Assembly (NCBI GenBank): GCA_031263035.1
Contig: JAISGP010000054.1
Location: 1-33,028 of the forward strand
DNA length: 33,028 nucleotides
Reading direction: 5' to 3'
Source: Lachnospiraceae bacterium
GTDB taxonomy: Bacteria > Bacillota > Clostridia > Lachnospirales > Lachnospiraceae
Shown: piece after piece, positions 25,614 to 31,748 of the stretch
How positions within the stretch are numbered: position 1 is the first letter of the stretch
Layout of the letters: the number at the start of each line of letters is the position of its first letter
Position numbers and translations under genes: made by a program
Notes under the pieces: model-generated
What the model saw: the letters and a program-made list of their open reading frames with translations, nothing else
The model's database searches: none
Told to the model about the DNA's origin: nothing

Positions 25614-27239
25614 ATGAAACAGGAAATAACAGTTAGAGATATATTAAAAGATCCACGTTTTAAAGATTTTAAAGTTTTAGCAGGGGAAGAAGGATTAGAT
25701 AGAACAGTAGAAGCAATAACAGTTATGGATGCACCAGATCCTTTTCTTTGGCGTACCGGACATGAGATAGTTTTATCTAGTGGTTATGTTTTCGTTGTAA
25801 ATGAAGGATTATTTTATAAAAGTGTTGAAGAGTTTAACAAAACAGGAATTTCAGCATTATTTATTAAGATGGAAAGATTTGTTAAGGTTCTTCCAAAAGA
25901 CGTAAAAGAACTTGCTGATAAATTAAAATTTCCCATTGTAGATGTACCAATTCAGTTAGCTCATATTGAAGTTATCAATCCTACCTTGACTACGATTATT
26001 GATCATCAAGCTAAGGCATTGATGCGTTCTGAACGAATACATACGGAGCTATCTAATATTGTAATAAATAATGGAGAACTTCAAACTATAATAGATGTTT
26101 TATCGAACATTTTAGAAGTGCCATTATGTTATTATGATGCTCATTTTCAAACAACATATTATTCAAAAACTGGTTCTAGATTTATAGATGAATTAGAAAA
26201 GAACACTATAGAAGAAGTAACTAATAAATATAGTTTTTATAAAATAGGTGTTAAATCCGATACATATGGATATTTGCTATTTTTAACTGATGAAAATTTC
26301 CAGATTGATTCAGAGGCTAAAGTTGTTTTAACCCATGCTAATACAGCAATTATTTTGGATGCTCAGAAAAAGATTTCTAGTATGCAAATAGAACAACGTC
26401 ATAAAAATGAATTTGTACAAGATTTAATAATGAATAATATTAAATATAGAAATGAAGTTTTAAATCGTGCAGCCTTATTTCATTGGCAGTTAGAAAATAT
26501 TCCTTTATGTGTAATGGTTGTAGATATTGATGATTATAAGGAACAATTTATTCATGCAGTAAATCAGGAAACTGCCACAAGTCTTGAAGAAGAGCGAAAA
26601 AATATAATGACTTTATGCCTTAATTATATGAAACTACACTTTACTAATCTTATATATACAAAGTTTAGTGATAGCATAGTATTTTTACTAAAGGAACCTG
26701 AAGGCTTTACTACAAATAAGGAATTTGAAAAGTTATTAAAAAGAACAGGAGATACACTTAGAGAAGAAATAAAAGATAAGACTAAATTTACTATTACAGC
26801 CGCCATAGGTAGCTTTCAAAATGATGTTATGGATATTCACAAAAGCTATGAGGAGGCACGTCAATCTATTGAAATAAGTCGTCTTATGGGCAGTGGAAGA
26901 GATGCAACCCTTCAATATGAACAGCTAGGTTTTTATGAGTTTCTTTATAGGATGCATTCTTCAAATGAATCTACTCATTTTTATGAAGAAATGCTTGAAC
27001 CAATTTTAAATTATGATGAGGAACATAAGGTAGATATGATGACAACTTTAGTTGTTATTATTAACCATGATTGGAATTTAAAGGAGTCAGCAAAGGCTTT
27101 ATATATTCATTATAATACAATAAAATATCGTTATAAGATTATTAGTGAGGTAGTGAATTTGAATTTATCAGAGTATAAATCTAGGTTGAAGCTTACACTT
27201 GCTGTTAGCTTATATCAGATGTCTAGGATAACTTCTTAA
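25614..27239 (+). CDS. PucR-family transcriptional regulator
   Basis: The 541-residue product has the PucR layout. An N-terminal PucR domain covers about residues 1-125 (VRDILKDPRFKDFKVLAGEEG), a GAF-like middle covers roughly 140-260, and a CdaR/GGDEF-like domain with ITAAIGSFQNDVMDIHKSYEEA follows. A C-terminal helix-turn-helix ends the protein (NHDWNLKESAKALYIHYNTI, then KYRYKII). Such proteins sense small nitrogen compounds and activate catabolic operons. In Bacillus, PucR itself controls purine degradation, but no purine genes are here, so the adjacent MFS-amidohydrolase genes and the downstream DUF5058 operon are the better candidate targets. AAGGGG precedes the ATG. Confidence 0.9.
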   Translation: MKQEITVRDILKDPRFKDFKVLAGEEGLDRTVEAITVMDAPDPFLWRTGHEIVLSSGYVFVVNEGLFYKSVEEFNKTGISALFIKMERFVKVLPKDVKELADKLKFPIVDVPIQLAHIEVINPTLTTIIDHQAKALMRSERIHTELSNIVINNGELQTIIDVLSNILEVPLCYYDAHFQTTYYSKTGSRFIDELEKNTIEEVTNKYSFYKIGVKSDTYGYLLFLTDENFQIDSEAKVVLTHANTAIILDAQKKISSMQIEQRHKNEFVQDLIMNNIKYRNEVLNRAALFHWQLENIPLCVMVVDIDDYKEQFIHAVNQETATSLEEERKNIMTLCLNYMKLHFTNLIYTKFSDSIVFLLKEPEGFTTNKEFEKLLKRTGDTLREEIKDKTKFTITAAIGSFQNDVMDIHKSYEEARQSIEISRLMGSGRDATLQYEQLGFYEFLYRMHSSNESTHFYEEMLEPILNYDEEHKVDMMTTLVVIINHDWNLKESAKALYIHYNTIKYRYKIISEVVNLNLSEYKSRLKLTLAVSLYQMSRITS

Positions 27240-27278
27240 TTTTATTGCAAATAAAGGTAAATTTATTTAAAAAAGTTC

Positions 27279-27310
27279 TTGACGAAATTCACTACTTATG
27301 ATAATATAAT
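27279..27310 (+). promoter_or_regulatory. Promoter of tRNA-Ser
   Basis: TTGACG (27279-27284) is followed by TAATATAAT (27302-27310). TAATAT would give a 17-base spacer and TATAAT a 20-base spacer. The mature tRNA starts about 36 bases downstream. Confidence 0.65.
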
Positions 27311-27345
27311 CTTCGTTGCGAAACAGAAACAACTGAATAGAGTTT

Positions 27346-27431
27346 GGAGAGGTATCGAAGTGGTCATAACGAGGCGGTCTTGAAAACCGTTTGTCCGAGA
27401 GGGCGCGTGGGTTCGAATCCCACCCTCTCCG
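27346..27431 (+). tRNA. tRNA-Ser (anticodon UGA)
   Basis: The 86-base sequence folds as a class II tRNA. The acceptor stem is GGAGAGG with CCTCTCC, followed by discriminator G. The anticodon stem GGCGGTCTTGAAAACCG shows anticodon TGA, the long variable arm is TTGTCCGAGAGGGCG, and the T arm is GTGGGTTCGAATCCCAC. CCA is not encoded. It has its own promoter and terminator and separates the two amidohydrolase loci. Confidence 0.95.
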
Positions 27432-27433
27432 CT

Positions 27434-27463
27434 AAAAAAAGAACGTCACAGGCGTTCTTTTTT
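27434..27463 (+). terminator. Terminator of tRNA-Ser
   Basis: AAAAAAGAACG pairs with CGTTCTTTTTT around a seven-base loop, two bases after the tRNA end. Confidence 0.85.
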
Positions 27464-27482
27464 AATGCCCTTAGGGAAATAC

Positions 27483-27497
27483 CCCACCCTCTCCGCT
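27483..27497 (+). repeat. Direct 15-bp copy of the tRNA-Ser 3' end
   Basis: CCCACCCTCTCCGCT here is identical to 27419-27433, which is the 3' end of the tRNA (half of the T arm, acceptor strand, discriminator and two flanking bases). The copy starts 64 bases after the original and has no upstream tRNA body. It is followed by its own terminator. This is either the remnant of a second tRNA gene or an attachment-type scar. Confidence 0.85.
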
Positions 27498-27511
27498 TCA
27501 AACAAAGAACT

Positions 27512-27541
27512 AAAATCAGAGCTATATGCCCTGATTTTTTT
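27512..27541 (+). terminator. Second terminator after the tRNA-end copy
   Basis: AAAATCAG pairs with CTGATTTT around an eleven-base loop and runs into T residues. It repeats the arrangement of tRNA end followed by terminator seen just upstream. Confidence 0.75.
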
Positions 27542-27601
27542 ATGTTATTCTTTTTTTATTTTTCTTAATAATAATTTTACTGAAAGTGCGTTAAAAGTTT
27601 A

Positions 27602-27630
27602 TTGACTACTCTTTGTGTATGAGATAAAAT
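27602..27630 (+). promoter_or_regulatory. Sigma-A promoter of the DUF5058 operon
   Basis: TTGACT (27602-27607) and TAAAAT (27625-27630) are separated by 17 bases. The leader of about 50 bases contains a short inverted repeat (GGACA and TGTCC, 27642-27662) and ends in AAGGAGG before the first gene. Confidence 0.75.
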
Positions 27631-27686
27631 ACAGAGCATAAGGACATATTAATGACGTGTCCAAAACACAAGGAGGACTTTGAAAA

Positions 27687-28412
27687 ATGGAAACAGGTAA
27701 AAAATATCTGGAAATGGCTAATAGCCCACTTATGTGGATAGCAGCCGGTATTGCAGTATTTGTTGTACTTATGCAATCAGTAATTTTCTTCCGCAAATCT
27801 TTAAAAGCGGCACCAGAGGTAGGTCTTACAAAGAAACAGGTGAAAATGGCAATTCAAAGTAGTGCGATTTCATCAATAGGACCTTCAATTGTAATTTTGG
27901 TAACTATGATTTCTCTATTAGTTACTATGGGGGCACCGGTATCATGGATGCGACTTTCTTTTATCGGTTCAGTTAACTATGAAGCTATGGCAGCAGGATT
28001 CGGGGCTCAAGCCATGGGAACTGATTTGCAACATTTAACACCTATAGCTTTTTCTTGCGGACTTTGGACTATGATTCTTGGTTCATTAGGTTGGTTAATA
28101 TTTACACTTCTTTTTGCAGATAAGATGAATAAGGTTAATCACTTACTTTCAAAAGGTAATGAAAGAATGGTTCCAATCATTTCAGCAGGAGCAATGCTTG
28201 GAGCATTTGCAAATCTTGCAGCAGGTAATTTCTTTACAGAGACAAATAGTCTTACAATAGGAAGTGCTCCATCTCTTGCCTGCGTATTTGGATGTGGAAT
28301 TATGATGGTATTAACTAAAGTTGCTAAAACAAAGAATATTCAATGGCTCAAGGAATGGTCATTTGCAATAGCTATGTTTAGCGGTATGTTTGTAGGATAT
28401 CTTGCAAGATAA
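27687..28412 (+). CDS. DUF5058 family integral membrane protein
   Basis: This 241-residue protein matches what I know of the DUF5058 family, which has no assigned function. About six membrane segments are visible (roughly residues 13-35, 62-82, 117-144, 160-180, 195-213 and 222-240). The loop between segments 2 and 3 is conserved-looking and polar (NYEAMAAGFGAQAMGTDLQ), and GNFFTETNSLTIGSAPSLA near residue 180 could line a substrate path. It is the first gene of its operon. The next gene begins 13 bases later and encodes another polytopic protein, so the two probably form one transport complex. No signal peptide beyond segment 1 is seen. Confidence 0.8.
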   Translation: METGKKYLEMANSPLMWIAAGIAVFVVLMQSVIFFRKSLKAAPEVGLTKKQVKMAIQSSAISSIGPSIVILVTMISLLVTMGAPVSWMRLSFIGSVNYEAMAAGFGAQAMGTDLQHLTPIAFSCGLWTMILGSLGWLIFTLLFADKMNKVNHLLSKGNERMVPIISAGAMLGAFANLAAGNFFTETNSLTIGSAPSLACVFGCGIMMVLTKVAKTKNIQWLKEWSFAIAMFSGMFVGYLAR

Positions 28413-28425
28413 GGAGGGGAAAACA

Positions 28426-29148
28426 ATGAACAACGATTATTATTCAAAATCATATATGCCTGGCATTATTAAATGGGGAAAAATCACCATGCTATTAGGA
28501 ATTACTCTTTGTTTCCTTCCAGCTCTTGTAATATCTTTCGTTTATGGATATATGCCACCGGCAGCAGCAATTTTAACAGGATTACTTTCTCAAGTTAGTG
28601 TAAGTGGAGCTTTCTATATTGTAGAACCTATTTCTTACTTCCCAATTCTTGGAATTCCTGGAACATATTTAACATTTTTATCTGGAAATACATCTAATAT
28701 GCGTGTACCATGTTCTTCAGTGGCACAAGAAGCAGCTGATGTAGAATTTGGAACAGAGCAAGGATCAATTATTTCAACTATTGGTATTGCAGTATCTGTT
28801 ATGGTAGGATTAGTTATCTTAACAGTTGGAGCAGTTGGAGGAAATGCTATTGTAGGCATGATGCCAGCAGGTATGAAAGAAGCTTTAAACTACCTTCTTC
28901 CAGCTCTTTTCGGAGCAGTATTTGGACAATTTGCTATTTCTAGACCTAAACTTGCTGCAGTTGCAGCTGTTATAGCTATAGGTATGACATGGTTGTTACG
29001 TAATGGATTCCTTGATTTTATGCCAGGGAAAAACCCCCCATCATATTTGGTAATTTTAATAGCTGTATTTGGAAGTATCTTTGCCGGACGTCTTATTTAT
29101 AAAAAAGAACTTCAAGTACCTGAAGAAGAAAAAACAGAAGCAAAATAA
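28426..29148 (+). CDS. Polytopic membrane protein, probable partner of DUF5058
   Basis: The 240-residue product has about six or seven membrane segments (first near residues 13-38, last near 210-228) and a charged cytoplasmic tail (EEEKTEAK). I do not recognise a characterised family. Its most distinctive part is a polar stretch near residues 74-110 containing GIPGTYLTFLSGNTSN, MRVPCSSVAQEAADV and EFGTEQGS, which looks too conserved-like for a plain loop and may form a substrate or partner site. ATG 28426 follows AAGGAGGGG; an ATG at 28402 stands before that site within the preceding gene. It is tightly linked to the DUF5058 gene and two peptidases, so a role in uptake or export of peptide-like compounds is inferred. 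Confidence 0.75.
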   Translation: MNNDYYSKSYMPGIIKWGKITMLLGITLCFLPALVISFVYGYMPPAAAILTGLLSQVSVSGAFYIVEPISYFPILGIPGTYLTFLSGNTSNMRVPCSSVAQEAADVEFGTEQGSIISTIGIAVSVMVGLVILTVGAVGGNAIVGMMPAGMKEALNYLLPALFGAVFGQFAISRPKLAAVAAVIAIGMTWLLRNGFLDFMPGKNPPSYLVILIAVFGSIFAGRLIYKKELQVPEEEKTEAK

Positions 29149-29156
29149 TAAAGTTA

Positions 29157-29185
29157 TTATTTGCAAATGAAAACTTTGCAAATAA
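29157..29185. repeat. Inverted repeat TTATTTGCAAA/TTTGCAAATAA
   Basis: Two perfect eleven-base arms are separated by seven bases, directly after the membrane-protein gene. The same eleven bases stand alone upstream of the PucR gene (25396-25406). It may be a regulator site or an RNA hairpin just before the terminator. Confidence 0.5.
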
Positions 29186-29190
29186 AAAAG

Positions 29191-29228
29191 TCGGCTGAAC
29201 CGTATAATATAGCGGACAGCCGATTTTT
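29191..29228 (+). terminator. Partial terminator between transport and peptidase genes
   Basis: TCGGCTG pairs with CAGCCGA across a 19-base loop that contains CCG and CGG, followed by TTTTTAT. It would lower expression of the two peptidase genes relative to the membrane proteins. Confidence 0.75.
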
Positions 29229-29265
29229 ATATAAAAATAGTCATAAGAATAAAAGGAGATAGAGT

Positions 29266-30372
29266 ATGTTATCAAGAAAGCGTATGGAAAAAACTTTTTT
29301 AGATATGATTTCTGTATACAGTCCATCTAAAGGCGAAAAAGAGATGTGCGATTGGATTGTGGAATATCTAAAAGCAAGAAATATAGATTATTTAACAGAT
29401 AAAGCCGGTGAAGCTTATGGTGGTAATGGTTATAACATAGTAGGCTTACTAAAAGGAAACACCGATAAAATGCCAATTTGCTTTGCTGCTCATTTAGATC
29501 AGATTGAACCTTGTAAAGATGTAAAGCCAGTTATTGAGGGAGATATAATTCGTACTGATGGAACTACCACCCTTGGCGGCGATGATAAGGGGGGCGTAGC
29601 AGCAATTCTTGAAGCTGTTGAAGATATTATTGAAACAGACACACCTCATGGAGATATTTATTTGCTATTTACTGTTTCAGAAGAAATTAGTATGTTAGGT
29701 GCTAAAAATATGGATTATTCAATTCTTCCATGTAAGGATATTGTAGTGGCAGATGCTGCCGGTGCAACAGGAGTAATAGCATATAAAGCACCTGCTATGG
29801 AAGCAATAGAAGTTACATTTCACGGTAGAAAGGCTCATGCAGGCATAGAACCGGAAAAGGGAATAAATGCCATTGTAGTAGCTTCTAAAGCTATTGCAAA
29901 TATGGAAATTGGTAGACTTGATGAAGAAACAACTTCTAATATTGGAAGAATTGAAGGTGGAAGTGCAACGAATATTGTAACAGATAAGGTTACTTTTACT
30001 GCAGAAGTTCGTTCTCATGATATGGATAAATTAAAAAAGACTGTTGCCAATATGGAGGAAGCATGTAAAAAAGCTTGTGATGAAATGGGAGCAACTTGTG
30101 ATTTTGTTCATGAACTCGCATATCCAACTATGTCTTTAGATTTGGAAAGTGATTTATATAAACAGACTAAAGAAGCCATGATAAAAGAAGGTATAGAACC
30201 ATCTACAGTTATTATTGGTGGTGGAAGTGATGCAAATATACTAGCCGGTCAAGGATATAGGAGCGTAATTATAAGTGTTGGTATGAAAGACGTACACACA
30301 GTAGATGAGTCTATAGATATGGCAGAATTATTTAAAGCTTGTAAAGTAATGCGTCGCATGATGGGAGAGTAA
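29266..30372 (+). CDS. M20-family peptidase, PepT-like
   Basis: The 368-residue product is a co-catalytic zinc exopeptidase of the PepT/PepT-2 group, which removes amino acids from short peptides in the cytoplasm. Visible metal-site parts are AAHLDQI near residue 75, TLGGDDKGG near 107, SEEISMLGAKN near 140 and the C-terminal VHTVDE. The usual DSSG-type segment after the second strand reads ADAAGATG here. The dimerisation domain (VTFHGRKAHAGIEPEKG on) lies at about 183-290. AAGGAGA stands before the ATG. It lies downstream of a hairpin in the DUF5058 operon and five bases before another M20 enzyme. Confidence 0.88.
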   Translation: MLSRKRMEKTFLDMISVYSPSKGEKEMCDWIVEYLKARNIDYLTDKAGEAYGGNGYNIVGLLKGNTDKMPICFAAHLDQIEPCKDVKPVIEGDIIRTDGTTTLGGDDKGGVAAILEAVEDIIETDTPHGDIYLLFTVSEEISMLGAKNMDYSILPCKDIVVADAAGATGVIAYKAPAMEAIEVTFHGRKAHAGIEPEKGINAIVVASKAIANMEIGRLDEETTSNIGRIEGGSATNIVTDKVTFTAEVRSHDMDKLKKTVANMEEACKKACDEMGATCDFVHELAYPTMSLDLESDLYKQTKEAMIKEGIEPSTVIIGGGSDANILAGQGYRSVIISVGMKDVHTVDESIDMAELFKACKVMRRMMGE

Positions 30373-30377
30373 TTTCA

Positions 30378-31718
30378 ATGGAAATTAAAGAAATTAAGAA
30401 AAAAGTACTGGCTGCTATTGATGAACATCAAGAAGAGATAATAAGACTTGGTGAGGATGTATACTGTCATCCTGAATTAGGATATAAGGAATTATTTGCA
30501 ACTGAAGCTATGGAAAAAGCTTTTGCATCTCTTGGAGTTGAGACTGAAAAGAATATAGCTTATACAGGATGCAAAGCTTCTGTTAAAGGTAAGGAAAAAG
30601 GCCCTAAAATTGATATTATGGGAGAATTAGATAGTATCACTTGCCCTGAACATCCGGATGCTACTAAAGATGGAAATGTTCATGCTTGTGGTCATAATGT
30701 TCAGCTTGCTAATCTTTTTGGTGCAGCAGCAGGTCTTATTGGTTCAGGTGTAATGAAGGAATTATCAGGTGCTGTTGATTTCGTTGCTATTCCTGCAGAA
30801 GAGTGTGTTGACCTTCTTTATCGTGAAAACTTAAAAAAAGAAGGGAAAATATCTTTTGTAGGAGGTAAACAAGAATATCTATCAAGAGGCAGTTTAGATG
30901 ATACAGATATAGTTCTTCAATGTCATATGATGGAAATGGAAAAGGGTAAACGTTGTATCCTTGATATGAAATGTACTGGATTTATGACGAAAACCGTTAA
31001 ATTCATTGGTAAGTCTGCTCACGCAGGATTTGCACCCCAAGACGGAGTTAATGCTCTTAACATGGCAGAACTTGCTATGAATAATATTCATGCAATTAGA
31101 GAAACTTTTCTTGATGAGGATAAAGTTCGTGTAAGTATGATAATGCAAGAAGGTGGCAGTCTTGTAAATGTTGTGCCATCAGTAGTAACCATGGAAATTA
31201 TGGTTAGGGCATTTACCATACCTGCTATATTAGATGCAAATAAAAAAGTATCCAGAGCTTTAAAAGCGGCTGCATTTGCAATTGGGGGGCAAGTTGAGAT
31301 TACAGATAATGTAGGATATCTTCCTCTTTCAACTGATCCTGCACTTTCATCTCTCTATAAGGAAAATATGATAGAATTTGCCGGTGCAAATGAAGATAGT
31401 TTTGTTAATGTAGTTGAAACAGCAGGTTCTACAGATTTAGGAGATATTTCTCTTATGAAACCTTGTATGCATATTTGGTCAGGAGGTATTACCGGAGGGC
31501 TACATACAGGTGATTATAGAATGAAAGATAAAATTGAGGCATATGTTACTCCGGCGAAGATGTTAGCTCTTACAATTGTAGATTTGCTATATAATAATGG
31601 AGAAAAAGCTTCAAAAATTATCTCAGACTTTAAGCCGGAATTTACCACTCAAACTTGGAGAGAATTAATGGATAAATACAGTACTGTTGAATTATTTGAT
31701 GGTGCTATGTTATACTAA
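30378..31718 (+). CDS. M20-family amidohydrolase, AbgB-like
   Basis: This 446-residue enzyme resembles the AbgB branch of M20 amidohydrolases, which in E. coli hydrolyses p-aminobenzoyl-glutamate. It has HACGHN (near residue 103) rather than HACGHD, PAEECVDL, KSAHAGFAPQDGVNAL and the branch-typical GSTDLGDISLMKP near the C-terminus, with a catalytic His in GGLHTGDY. It is larger than the two enzymes at 22692-25151 and belongs to a different subgroup. Its ribosome-binding site (GGAGAG) lies within the end of the preceding gene. The substrate is not known; an N-acyl or dipeptide compound imported by the neighbouring membrane proteins is plausible. Confidence 0.88.
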   Translation: MEIKEIKKKVLAAIDEHQEEIIRLGEDVYCHPELGYKELFATEAMEKAFASLGVETEKNIAYTGCKASVKGKEKGPKIDIMGELDSITCPEHPDATKDGNVHACGHNVQLANLFGAAAGLIGSGVMKELSGAVDFVAIPAEECVDLLYRENLKKEGKISFVGGKQEYLSRGSLDDTDIVLQCHMMEMEKGKRCILDMKCTGFMTKTVKFIGKSAHAGFAPQDGVNALNMAELAMNNIHAIRETFLDEDKVRVSMIMQEGGSLVNVVPSVVTMEIMVRAFTIPAILDANKKVSRALKAAAFAIGGQVEITDNVGYLPLSTDPALSSLYKENMIEFAGANEDSFVNVVETAGSTDLGDISLMKPCMHIWSGGITGGLHTGDYRMKDKIEAYVTPAKMLALTIVDLLYNNGEKASKIISDFKPEFTTQTWRELMDKYSTVELFDGAMLY

Positions 31719-31748
31719 AATTCATAAAGGTTAAGGGGGATATGTCAA

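Noticed and set aside
27344-27568. A 74-codon frame across the tRNA region
   Set aside because: It overlaps tRNA-Ser, its terminator and the second terminator entirely and has no plausible ribosome-binding site.
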